DNA of 64,000 nucleotides from Streptococcus oralis (GTDB lineage Bacteria; Bacillota; Bacilli; Lactobacillales; Streptococcaceae): NCBI RefSeq assembly GCF_001578935.1, contig NZ_KQ969522.1, positions 367,426 to 431,425 of the forward strand, read 5' to 3'. Shown piece by piece: positions 46,933 to 55,255 of this stretch (position 1 is its first letter; each line of letters starts with the position of its first letter). The notes under the pieces were generated by a model. It saw only the letters and a program-made list of their open reading frames with translations, ran no database searches and was not told where the DNA came from. The position numbers and the translations under genes were made by a program.

Positions 46933-47991
46933 CTAATCTGCTTGGTAAATGGCATCAATAGCCACTTTTGCTGCTTCATAATTGCCTAAGTAATCCTCAG
47001 CCAGATAAACTAAAGGAATGGTCGTTAAATATCGCTCCCTCATCTGATCCAAATGCTGGGAAAAACTGTAGCGAATGTGGTCTTCTGCCATGGTCATATC
47101 TCTAAATCCATCATTGACATAGGAGCCGACAGGCTGCACAAAGAGAATCAAATCCCATTTTTCCTTGGCCAAGATAGAGGCAAAGAGATTGTCAAAGGTT
47201 TCTCCTGATAAGTCCCCTTGGTCCTCAGTCTCCATGTAATAGTCATAGTAGCCTTTGGTTACTAAGGAGTTTGTGTCAGCTATCACTAGGCCACGATTGG
47301 CATTGCTATCGATTAGCTTTGAGGTCTGGTCGTACTGTCCTAAAAGGAGATAGTAGTAATCCTTTGGAGTCAATTCATCATCGCGGACATTGTTTTTGAT
47401 CTGGTACTCACGCGCGTATTCCAGACTGACAGGCGCATCGTAATACCTTGCCAAATCCTTGGCTAGAGTGGTCTTCCCATTACTGGCACTTCCCATGATC
47501 AAGACTTTCTTTGTGAACTGACGACGGAAGGGTTGAGCGATGTATTTCCAATATTTGCTTGGATTTTCTCGAATCATAGTCGCTGATATACCAAACTTTC
47601 TTTCTTGCAAGACAGTGCCAAATCCACGTTTAGCTAGTTCTTGCTGGTATTCTTCTTCTCCCACAAAGAAGGTCAAATCTTGCTGGGTTTCATCATAGGA
47701 AATCTCCGCTAACATCTGGTCCAACCACTCCTGCCAGCCCATAGGGTAACGGGGAAGGTTGGTCTCATCCAGCTTGCAGACAGAGGTCAACTCATCGTCA
47801 CGAAAAGCCTCTCGGATATAGCGAAATCGTTTTTGAAGACTTAAACCTACCTGCTCACCTCGGTCTCCCTCGTAGCCTGAAACAACTACCCAGACCTGGT
47901 TACACTGACGCTTCGCTCGCTGAATCAGATCGATATGCCCTTGATGGAGAGGGGCAAAGGTTCCAAATACCACTGCTGTTTTCTTTTTCAT
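46933..47991 (-). CDS. nadR: NadR: NMN adenylyltransferase / ribosylnicotinamide kinase
   Basis: 352 residues. The N-terminal nucleotidyltransferase domain has FGTFAPLHQGHIDLI (HxGH) and ISATMIRENPSKYW. The C-terminal kinase has the P-loop GSASNGKTTLAKDLA. The helix-turn-helix of enterobacterial NadR is absent, so it is enzymatic only. It phosphorylates nicotinamide riboside and adenylates NMN to NAD. First gene of nadR-pnuC-nrtR. Confidence 0.93.
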   Translation of the reverse strand: MKKKTAVVFGTFAPLHQGHIDLIQRAKRQCNQVWVVVSGYEGDRGEQVGLSLQKRFRYIREAFRDDELTSVCKLDETNLPRYPMGWQEWLDQMLAEISYDETQQDLTFFVGEEEYQQELAKRGFGTVLQERKFGISATMIRENPSKYWKYIAQPFRRQFTKKVLIMGSASNGKTTLAKDLARYYDAPVSLEYAREYQIKNNVRDDELTPKDYYYLLLGQYDQTSKLIDSNANRGLVIADTNSLVTKGYYDYYMETEDQGDLSGETFDNLFASILAKEKWDLILFVQPVGSYVNDGFRDMTMAEDHIRYSFSQHLDQMRERYLTTIPLVYLAEDYLGNYEAAKVAIDAIYQAD

Positions 47992-48041
47992 AAACGTTTT
48001 ACCTTTTTATAGTTTTTGATATTTTTATTTTCTATATTTTT

Positions 48042-48069
48042 ATTATATACTATATTTTTGTTTTGTCAA
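48042..48069 (-). promoter_or_regulatory. nadR operon promoter
   Basis: Minus strand TTGACA (48069-48064), a 16-base spacer, TATAAT (48047-48042). The leader below it carries repeated AAAAATAT-type segments that could be NrtR operators; this is only a suggestion. Confidence 0.7.
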
Positions 48070-48101
48070 TAGTTTTTTATCATTTTTTATAAAAAAGTAG
48101 C

Positions 48102-48188
48102 AAAAAAAGAGAAGGCCATCTTTATACTGCCCCTCAAAAGTTGGACATAAAAACTCTAACTTTTGCGGTTCACTAGCCTTCTCTTTTT
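48102..48188 (-). terminator. Long hairpin terminator containing an IS3-type end remnant
   Basis: The outer stem AAAAAGAGAAGGC / GCCTTCTCTTTTT (13 pairs) encloses a second inverted repeat CAAAAGTT / AACTTTTG. T7 follows on the minus strand, so it can terminate bac transcripts. The inner CTGCCCCTCAAAAGTTGGAC resembles terminal repeats of IS3-family elements, so it may be a transposition scar. Confidence 0.6.
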
Positions 48189-48205
48189 ATATCTTAGATT
48201 CATCT

Positions 48206-48325
48206 CTATATGAAATGACTTATAATTGTTACATACCAACGATAGGTAACATCTTTAGAATCATCCACAGATAACCAATCAAATGCTAAATATCGAAAGT
48301 AGATATTTTTAAAAAACTGAATCAT
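48206..48325 (-). CDS. Small ORF overlapping the bac stop codon
   Basis: A 39-residue frame whose ATG shares one base with the bac TAA (TAATG), starting MIQFFKNIYFRYLAFDWLS and ending WYVTIISHFI. Its only possible ribosome site is AAAAGAAG inside bac, so expression would rely on translational coupling. No family recognised; it could be a chance frame or the tail of a lost gene. Confidence 0.35.
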   Translation of the reverse strand: MIQFFKNIYFRYLAFDWLSVDDSKDVTYRWYVTIISHFI

Positions 48326-51300
48326 TATTTTCTTCTTTTCATCGCGATGAATGAAGTTCCAATCAAACCAAGGAGACCAAGGATCTCAAGAACTAGATTA
48401 GACGCCACTCCTGTAGATGGCAATTTCTTCTCAGTTGCTGATGTAGGATTTCCTTTTGCTACTGTTTCATTTTCAGTAGCCAATGGTTTATGATTAACTT
48501 CTTTATTCTGGAATTTTCCAGTTTGGCTCTCTCCTATCTGTGTTTGACTATCTTGGATAGAAGGTTTAGTCTGCTTAGGTGTAGTGACATTTTGATTCTT
48601 AGAAAGTGTCTTAATCGCAAATAAACTGAAGTGGTTCGTTTTAAAGACAACTTGCCCATTTTCAACTTTAGAAGGAATACGCTCAAGGTCGCCATTTTCC
48701 TTTACGTGATAGACGTGAACATCTGAGCCAGTCTGCCCAAGCGCGAGCCGAACAGTCCGTTCTCCATTGACATGAGTTTCCTTGCCTCCTTTAGAAAGAG
48801 ATAAGTCAAACACACGAACTGTTCCCCCTCCTGTTTTACGAGCAATTTTATCAACCAACTCTTTCGTCGTTACTTCCTTGAGATGTAACTTATCAGCATC
48901 TGTAGGTTTATCAAATATTACTGAGACTTTCGTCTTGCCATCAGTTGAGGTAAATACTGCTTGTCCAACTTTATTTAACCCATCCGGTAACTTCGGTGCA
49001 TCTGGAAGCTTAGGGACCTCTGGAGTCTTTGGTACATCCGGAACATGCGGTGCTTCCGGAATCTTTGGTGTGTCTGGGGCCTTAGGTGCATCTGGAGCTT
49101 TTGGTACATCTGGGGTCTTTGGTGCATCTGGAGTTTTTGGTGTATCCGGAACATGCGGTGCTTCTGGAACATGCGGTGTATCCGGAGCCTTTGGTGCATC
49201 TGGAGTTTTTGGTGTATCCGGAACATGCGGTGCTTCTGGAGCCTTTGGTGCATCTGGAGTTTTTGGTGTATCCGGAACATGCGGTGTTTCTGGAGCCTTT
49301 GGTACATCTGGAGTTTTTGGTGTATCCGGAACATGCGGTGTGTCTGGAGCCTTTGGTACATCTGGAGTTTTTGGTGTATCCGGAACATGCGGTGTGTCTG
49401 GAGCCTTTGGTGCATCTGGGGCTTCCTGTGAGTCTGATTCTAAGCCTTTTTGGAATTTCGTAACAGCATCGTCCATTTTTTCCAGTGTCTCATACACTAA
49501 TTTGCCAATTTCCGGGATAGTACTTGCATTATCAATCTTAGAAAGAGCTTGTTTTTTGATTTCATCAAGTTCCTTAATAAGACTGACTATCTGATTGTGT
49601 TTTTGTTTATTTAAATGGCTACTTATTTCATCTAAAAGTTTACTCATATGCGTCGTTACAGCAAACTTAGCTTTTTCCTTCTCCTGATTGACTTCCGATT
49701 CTTGAGGTAAATCTGGGGTACTTGGAGCATCTGGAGCCTGAGGTGCGTCTGGGGCTTTAGGTAGCTCTGGAACCTTCGGTGTATCTGGAGTTTCTGGCGT
49801 ATTTGTCTCTAGACCTTTTTGAAATTTAGCAACAGTAGCATCCATTTTTGAGAATGCATCATGTACTAAATTATCAATCTCTACTTCAGTCTTTGCATTG
49901 TCAATATCAAAAATAGTTTGTTGTTTAATCGCTTCAAGTTCCTTAAAAAGAGCAACAATTTTACTGTGATTTTTCTTCTGTAGATGTTGACGAACTCCAT
50001 CTAAAACCTTACTCATATACTTCGATACAGCAATCTTGGCCTTTTCCTTATCCTGATCCATTTCTGAATTTTCCGGAATTGGTGCTGGCTGATCTTGTTC
50101 TACTTTTTTATCCAGATCATCTACAATCTGCTTAATTTTATTAAATGGTGTAAGGAAATATTTCTCAAAATAACCTTTCAAAGCATCATTTTCTAAACTT
50201 CCGTAATTATCTTCTTTCGTTCTCTTCATATCTGACTCAAATATCTTTTTAATTTCTGCATTATCAGGATATTTGTTCATATACTGAACCACTTTTCTAG
50301 TCAGCATCTCCATTTGTGCATGAAGTTGATAATTCATAAAATCAGATTTATATTTGTTAAAATAGTGCTCTGTGTAGTATTTTGAAGATGAATCACCAAT
50401 AATCTTTTTAAAACTTGTTATGGCTTCCTGGATAGGCTCTTTTTGTGACTCCCAAATAGATTTTTGAATACCATACTCTGGATTTGATGGAATCTCTGGT
50501 TGCTCCATTAATTCTTTTATTGCTTTTTCTAACTTTTCCAGTTCTTGTTGAGCTGATTTAATCAACTCTTGTAATTGATTCTTGGCATTTGATTTTGGTT
50601 CTTGAGGAACCTTTTCTTCCGTTTTAGAATCTTTCTGCTCTGGTGTTTTAGGAACTTGTTTCTCCTCTTTCTTTTGCACTGTAATAGTGAATGTTTTTTC
50701 TACCACATTGCCAGAATCATCTTTAGCTTTTAGAGTCACTGTTTGACTTTCATTTAGCTTCAAATTCTTGATAGTGATTTCGGCAATCTTATGATTATCC
50801 GTGTTGATCTTATAATTTGTACTAATTCTATCTGATACAGACGGATTATATTTTGTTAAAAGATCACTGAAGTCCAACATCGTCTTCGAATCACTTTTAG
50901 CTGTGACTGTAAATTTCACGTCTTCACCTTCATATACAGTGATATTCTCTGGTGAAACTGTTAACTCAATCTTTTGTTGATTATTTTCATTAGCAGCTAA
51001 ATCTCGTTTGACACGTTTTTTTGGTGTCACTTGCTCTGACGTTTTAAATTTTTTTCTAAAATCCTCCACAACTTGTTTCAACTTCGAATGAGCTTCCTCT
51101 TCTCGTTGCTTTAATTCTGGAAGATTTTTAGATTGATTAAGTTTTTCTTCGTACTCTCTTACGATTTCTTTAGATTTCGTAACCAAATCTTCTAAATTAG
51201 CTTCCGAATTATATTTTAATTCCTGCTCAACCTGCTCCAAGCTCTCATTCATAGCCTGATACAATTTCACATTCGTTTCTTTGATAAGAGGTTGTATTTC

Positions 51301-52293
51301 TTTGAGCTTTTGAGCGTTTTCTAAGAATTGATTTTTAACTTGTGTAGCTCGTTCATTGGTAGTTGCCTTATCTAGTTCTTCAAGAGATTTTTGAGCAAGA
51401 TTCTGAAGACTAGTAGCGTAGTGTTCATCAACTTTCTGAGTATTTTCCTCACTACTCGTTTCTTTCTTCACATGCTCTTGAATTTCTTGATCCAGACCAG
51501 CTTTAGTTGAACTAAAGAGTTTACCTAGTTCTTCACGAACCTTTACTTCGGCATCTTCTTTTTTATCTGCTTGTTGAGCTTGTTTACGAATATCTTCGAT
51601 TTTTTTCAGCATAGAATCTTTATCTTCATTTGTGATTCCCTTTTGCTCTGCCATTTTTTCAACTTGACTCTTTTGATGATTAAGCTCTTTGTCAATATTG
51701 CCTAGATCTACTTTCGTATCTGATTGCTTAGAAGTTTGTTCCTGTTTCTTTTGGATAAACTTTTTAAATCCATACTCTAAAGTCTGTAAATTGTCCGTAT
51801 CTTCCTCATCATCAATACTAGCTAGCCAATCTTTCTTTTCGTTTTCTGATAATGGACTCTGATTAATTTGATTTTTGAGACGATTCTTTAATTCTTCTAC
51901 CTTGGCTTTATTATCATTTGATTTAGACGAGTCTGTCTCCTTAGTCTTTTCTGCTGTAACTTTTTCAGTTGATTCTCTCTCCTCATCATTTTGAGAAGCA
52001 GTAATAGCTGTTTTCTCGATCGGTTCAACAGCTTCTTTAATGTTTATTGTAGGAATATCCATCTTTGTTGTCTCAAGTTCTGAGGATGATGACTTATTTC
52101 CATGATCTGTTTGAGCCATACTTGGATATGACTTAGCCGCAATCTCCGTAGTCTTAACACTATCATCCTTTACAAGCTCACTTGCATGAGCAACACTTCC
52201 CATAAAGAAGCTAGCTACTAGTACACTAGCTACCCCTACACTAAATTTACGAATGGAATAACGCATTCTTCGTTCATGATTTGATTTAAACAT
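48325..52293 (-). CDS. bac: Beta C protein (Bac)-like IgA-binding, LPXTG-anchored surface protein
   Basis: 1322 residues. Order of parts: a YSIRK-type signal peptide (to ~37); a variable, largely helical N-terminal region; from ~190 a helical stretch with the IgA-binding motif MLKKIE (228-233); an Ig-like domain (~440-540, starting KIELTVSPENITVYEGEDVK) like the CEACAM-binding IgI domain of GBS beta protein; a helical region; two related ~85-residue helical units (~750-830 and ~870-953); proline repeats (XPZ region, ~955-1105); a beta domain; LPSTG, a hydrophobic helix and KRRK. From memory it is near-identical to GBS beta antigen over long stretches but differs at ~95-190. ATG 52293 follows GGAGG at 8 bases. 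It lies next to the hk06/rr06 system, where pneumococcus has cbpA. Confidence 0.88.
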   Translation of the reverse strand: MFKSNHERRMRYSIRKFSVGVASVLVASFFMGSVAHASELVKDDSVKTTEIAAKSYPSMAQTDHGNKSSSSELETTKMDIPTINIKEAVEPIEKTAITASQNDEERESTEKVTAEKTKETDSSKSNDNKAKVEELKNRLKNQINQSPLSENEKKDWLASIDDEEDTDNLQTLEYGFKKFIQKKQEQTSKQSDTKVDLGNIDKELNHQKSQVEKMAEQKGITNEDKDSMLKKIEDIRKQAQQADKKEDAEVKVREELGKLFSSTKAGLDQEIQEHVKKETSSEENTQKVDEHYATSLQNLAQKSLEELDKATTNERATQVKNQFLENAQKLKEIQPLIKETNVKLYQAMNESLEQVEQELKYNSEANLEDLVTKSKEIVREYEEKLNQSKNLPELKQREEEAHSKLKQVVEDFRKKFKTSEQVTPKKRVKRDLAANENNQQKIELTVSPENITVYEGEDVKFTVTAKSDSKTMLDFSDLLTKYNPSVSDRISTNYKINTDNHKIAEITIKNLKLNESQTVTLKAKDDSGNVVEKTFTITVQKKEEKQVPKTPEQKDSKTEEKVPQEPKSNAKNQLQELIKSAQQELEKLEKAIKELMEQPEIPSNPEYGIQKSIWESQKEPIQEAITSFKKIIGDSSSKYYTEHYFNKYKSDFMNYQLHAQMEMLTRKVVQYMNKYPDNAEIKKIFESDMKRTKEDNYGSLENDALKGYFEKYFLTPFNKIKQIVDDLDKKVEQDQPAPIPENSEMDQDKEKAKIAVSKYMSKVLDGVRQHLQKKNHSKIVALFKELEAIKQQTIFDIDNAKTEVEIDNLVHDAFSKMDATVAKFQKGLETNTPETPDTPKVPELPKAPDAPQAPDAPSTPDLPQESEVNQEKEKAKFAVTTHMSKLLDEISSHLNKQKHNQIVSLIKELDEIKKQALSKIDNASTIPEIGKLVYETLEKMDDAVTKFQKGLESDSQEAPDAPKAPDTPHVPDTPKTPDVPKAPDTPHVPDTPKTPDVPKAPETPHVPDTPKTPDAPKAPEAPHVPDTPKTPDAPKAPDTPHVPEAPHVPDTPKTPDAPKTPDVPKAPDAPKAPDTPKIPEAPHVPDVPKTPEVPKLPDAPKLPDGLNKVGQAVFTSTDGKTKVSVIFDKPTDADKLHLKEVTTKELVDKIARKTGGGTVRVFDLSLSKGGKETHVNGERTVRLALGQTGSDVHVYHVKENGDLERIPSKVENGQVVFKTNHFSLFAIKTLSKNQNVTTPKQTKPSIQDSQTQIGESQTGKFQNKEVNHKPLATENETVAKGNPTSATEKKLPSTGVASNLVLEILGLLGLIGTSFIAMKRRK
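48979..49428 (-). repeat. Proline-rich XPZ tandem repeats inside bac
   Basis: 54-base (18-residue) units reading PKAPDTPHVPDTPKTPDV, about five fairly regular copies followed by degenerate ones; every third residue is Pro. Unit number is likely to vary by slippage. Antisense open frames here are by-products of the repeat. Confidence 0.9.
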
Positions 52294-52372
52294 ATCTATA
52301 TCCTCCAATATTTTATTTATCTTCAGTATACCCTTCCAATATGAACTGCATATTAAATTTGGTATATTATTT

Positions 52373-52900
52373 TTAACCTTTCATTCTTCCATTTGGAATA
52401 ATCACTTCCTGTAATAATTTTTCTTCCTCTGCTATTCTATGGTACAAAATAGTAGCATATACAGGAAAAATAAAGATGAATGTCACATAAGCATGACTCA
52501 CCAGGGCCAAACCAACTAGTTCTGGTAGTATATTTAAAAAGTAATTAGGATGCTTTACAGTTCTAAAAAGGAAGTGATCTACATATTTGTGATTATTGAC
52601 AAGCATAAGCTTTACTGTCCAAATATCTCCCAACAAGTGAATCACCAACATCAACATCAGCATAGAAAAAATAAGCAAGACTAAACCAACCATACTCATG
52701 CCATCGAAATTTGTCTTGTGCACCATTGCTTCAACGAAGCAAGAGAGATAAAAAACAATATGAGCCATCGTTAATCGTTTTGTATTCTCAACTCCAAATT
52801 CTTTCCCGCCATTGCTAAGGATTCGTTTTTCATTCTCCATCGAACGTTTTAAAAAAATCAATCGAACGAGGAAGGTTACTAAAATAATCGCTAATACCAT
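52373..52900 (-). CDS. ICMT-like membrane methyltransferase family protein
   Basis: 175 residues with about four to five helices. The family signature is RTVKHPNYFLNILPELVGLA plus a C-terminal YATILYHRIAEEEKLLQE, as in isoprenylcysteine carboxyl methyltransferase-like proteins, whose bacterial substrates are mostly unknown. It sits between bac and the histidine kinase, as the equivalent gene does between cbpA and hk06 in pneumococcus. Confidence 0.8.
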   Translation of the reverse strand: MVLAIILVTFLVRLIFLKRSMENEKRILSNGGKEFGVENTKRLTMAHIVFYLSCFVEAMVHKTNFDGMSMVGLVLLIFSMLMLMLVIHLLGDIWTVKLMLVNNHKYVDHFLFRTVKHPNYFLNILPELVGLALVSHAYVTFIFIFPVYATILYHRIAEEEKLLQEVIIPNGRMKG

Positions 52901-52967
52901 ACCAGTATCCTTTCTTTTTTCTATATTTAAAATAATATTCTCATGTTAAACCTATGTGAATTTTAAC

Positions 52968-52997
52968 AAAAAAGAACGGAGAGATTTCCGTTCTTTT
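52968..52997 (-). terminator. Terminator of the two-component operon
   Basis: AAAGAACGGA / TCCGTTCTTT stem, with T6 following on the minus strand. Confidence 0.88.
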
Positions 52998-53008
52998 ACT
53001 TTATACAA

Positions 53009-54349
53009 CTAATCTACTTGCAAGCAAATTTTAAATTCCATTCCCTGTTCATAAGGGAGAAAACTATAGGACATTTGATAACTTTCTAGGATGTTATTCA
53101 CGATATAGAGTCCCAAACCAGACCCTTCAGACTTATCTGTAACAACTTGAGAGTGGTAAAAAATATCAAACAAATGATTCAACTCTTCTTGATTAAGAGG
53201 TTGGCAGGTATTTTTGATAGAAAGATAGCCATCTTGCTCGGATAGGATTACGCGCCCATTTTTATCTGAATATTTAATTGCATTACTAATCAGGTTTGTC
53301 AAAACCTTATCCAATGCCTTGAGGCTCATGACGACCCTGGTAGCATCTGTCAATTGATTTTCAATTTCTATTCCTCTTGAGCGTGCTAATTCCTGATAGC
53401 GAGATAAAACATCCGTCAAAACAGTCTGGACTATCAAGGTCTCGCTACACTCTGTCCACTCTTGGAACTTAGAGGACTCCAAAACTTCTTCAAGCAAGTG
53501 GCTCATTTGATCAATTTGATCGATACTCTTTGCTATATACTTAGGGTGGTCTTTATAATCCCCAATATTGTACTGCATATTCTCTAGAATAATTCGAAGA
53601 CTGGCTAAAGGGGTTTTCAACTCATGGGACGCTCCACGAACAAAAGAAACTTTCTGCTTTTGCAACCTGATAATCCGTTCATTTCTTCTCTCAGATTCAT
53701 CAATGACTGCCAGCAAGTTTTCATACACATCATTGATTTGCTTTCCAACTTCCCCAACTTCATCCTTTCGCGTTTCATCAAAGCGAATATCATGGTCCAA
53801 CTCCTGCATCTTACCTGTAACTTTTGAAATATAAAAGAGAGGCTCCAATAAACGTTTCGTATAGAAGTAGGAAAAGAGAAAAGCAAATACAAGCGTTGCT
53901 AGAAAGGTATAAGGGAGATAGAGAAGCATAATCCGTGTTGCCTCTTTATAAATATCCACACCTTGAATAAATTGAATGGTTACCTTTTTACCATCAGCTG
54001 TCGTAATCTGACGGTCAATAGTCACAATATAGTTAGTAATACTGCCTTCTTTTATTTCCAAGTCATGCACAAGGGAAATTCTCTTGTCCAGTACATCATC
54101 TTTCAAATGGGCAGAGATGCGAAGAGACTTCGAATAGGACTCCAGCAAGCTAGGCAGTTCATGAAAATTTTTACCTTCTAAGTACCTGCTCATAATAGTA
54201 GCACTCTCATTAAACTTCTCACCCTCTTGCTGAATGTAATAAAAAGGAAAGGTCAGATAGATGGCGATGTGGATGATCAAAGCAATTGCACCTAAAAGCG
54301 AAAAACTTCTTAAAAATGATTTGGTTAATAATTTAGGATTTTTTATCAT
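53009..54349 (-). CDS. hk06: Sensor histidine kinase, Hk06 type
   Basis: 446 residues. Membrane helices at about 15-35 and 143-165 bracket a ~105-residue extracytoplasmic sensor. A HAMP-like linker follows, then the H-box [15 protein letters not shown], the N-box ([13 protein letters not shown]) and the G-box ([13 protein letters not shown]). The signal is unknown. In pneumococcus this system controls cbpA; here bac occupies that place. It overlaps the regulator gene by 4 bases. Confidence 0.9.
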   Translation of the reverse strand: MIKNPKLLTKSFLRSFSLLGAIALIIHIAIYLTFPFYYIQQEGEKFNESATIMSRYLEGKNFHELPSLLESYSKSLRISAHLKDDVLDKRISLVHDLEIKEGSITNYIVTIDRQITTADGKKVTIQFIQGVDIYKEATRIMLLYLPYTFLATLVFAFLFSYFYTKRLLEPLFYISKVTGKMQELDHDIRFDETRKDEVGEVGKQINDVYENLLAVIDESERRNERIIRLQKQKVSFVRGASHELKTPLASLRIILENMQYNIGDYKDHPKYIAKSIDQIDQMSHLLEEVLESSKFQEWTECSETLIVQTVLTDVLSRYQELARSRGIEIENQLTDATRVVMSLKALDKVLTNLISNAIKYSDKNGRVILSEQDGYLSIKNTCQPLNQEELNHLFDIFYHSQVVTDKSEGSGLGLYIVNNILESYQMSYSFLPYEQGMEFKICLQVD

Positions 54350-54999
54350 AAGCTAATTTTATACCCTGCATTTTTCACTGTCACTATACAATCCAAATCT
54401 AGCTTTTTACGAAGATTTCGAATATAAACATCAACTACTCTATCAAGAGGCAAATCTGCAAAATCATTTGAGATAGACTCGAGTATCTGCTCTCTACTCA
54501 AGACCTGGTTCTTATGTTGGATCAAACATTTTAAAACCAACAATTCTTTCGGCTTAATTGCAACCTCCTCGTTCTTGACTCGAGCTTGGTAGGATGTGAA
54601 ATCCACTGTCACATCTTGATAATGCCAGATATCCTCCACAACATAGTAACGCCTAAGCAAGGCTTGAATCCGTTTGACTAGGAGCACCAGTGAAAATGGT
54701 TTTGTCACATGATCATCAGCATAAAGGTCAAATACCTGCATCTGAGTTTCCTCATCTCCGAGTGCACTTAAGACGATTACAGGAATATCATGATTTCCAT
54801 TAATTTCTTTTAACACCTCAAATCCACTCCGCTTCGGTAACATCAAATCCAAGACCATCAGATGAATCGGGAACTCATGAAATTTCTCCAAAGCCTCCTC
54901 CCCATCCTTTGCTAGAATAACATGATAGCCTTCTTCTCTCAAAAAAGCAGCTACCCCCTCTCTAATCATATCCTCATCATCTACAACTAAAATGTTCAT
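54346..54999 (-). CDS. rr06: Response regulator, OmpR family, Rr06 type
   Basis: 217 residues. The receiver domain carries the acidic pocket DDED, the phospho-acceptor Asp in LMVLDLMLP and Lys in DDHVTKPFS. The C-terminal winged helix shows SREQILESI and [15 protein letters not shown]. It probably regulates bac, whose start is 2 kb downstream. The promoter and a structured leader lie upstream. Confidence 0.92.
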   Translation of the reverse strand: MNILVVDDEDMIREGVAAFLREEGYHVILAKDGEEALEKFHEFPIHLMVLDLMLPKRSGFEVLKEINGNHDIPVIVLSALGDEETQMQVFDLYADDHVTKPFSLVLLVKRIQALLRRYYVVEDIWHYQDVTVDFTSYQARVKNEEVAIKPKELLVLKCLIQHKNQVLSREQILESISNDFADLPLDRVVDVYIRNLRKKLDLDCIVTVKNAGYKISL

Positions 55000-55069
55000 C
55001 TATTTCCCTTCTTAACCTATCTAAAATTCACTCTTTTGCTAGGTTTACATTATTTTCATTTCATACGCA

Positions 55070-55155
55070 AAAAAAGAAACAGGGCTCTGTTGAAATGGTG
55101 GAAATTTCAGGAAACTCTGCTCTTTTTCATGCTGTACAAATCTTAATATCTATCT
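55070..55155 (-). ncRNA. Candidate small RNA or attenuating leader of rr06
   Basis: From the predicted start near 55155 the transcript would run ~85 bases and reach a short hairpin (AACAG AGCC CTGTT) followed by TCTTTTTTT, a weak terminator shape, about 70 bases before rr06. It contains a tiny frame ATGAAAAAGAGCAGAGTTTC ending in TGA. No known RNA family is recognised. Confidence 0.35.
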
Positions 55156-55161
55156 ATTCTT

Positions 55162-55189
55162 ATTATAACCGATATTTACATATTGTCAA
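55162..55189 (-). promoter_or_regulatory. rr06 operon promoter
   Basis: Minus strand TTGACA (55189-55184), a 16-base spacer, TATAAT (55167-55162). Near-perfect sigma-A promoter, about 160 bases before rr06. Confidence 0.75.
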
Positions 55190-55221
55190 CTTGTTTCCTT
55201 TGATTTCATAAAAATAAATAC

Positions 55222-55248
55222 AAAAAAAATCAGGATTGCTCCTGATTC
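55222..55248 (-). terminator. Terminator of ctsR-clpC
   Basis: AATCAGGA / TCCTGATT stem followed on the minus strand by T8. Confidence 0.9.
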
Positions 55249-55255
55249 TCCATTT

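Noticed and set aside
48979-49428. Possible CRISPR-like array
   Set aside because: The repeats are contiguous, in frame and encode PxxP protein repeats; there are no unique spacers and no cas genes.
48782-49594. 270-residue plus-strand open frame and several 125-146 residue frames over the bac repeats
   Set aside because: They are antisense or shifted readings of the 54-base proline repeats; composition is repetitive and no ribosome sites fit.
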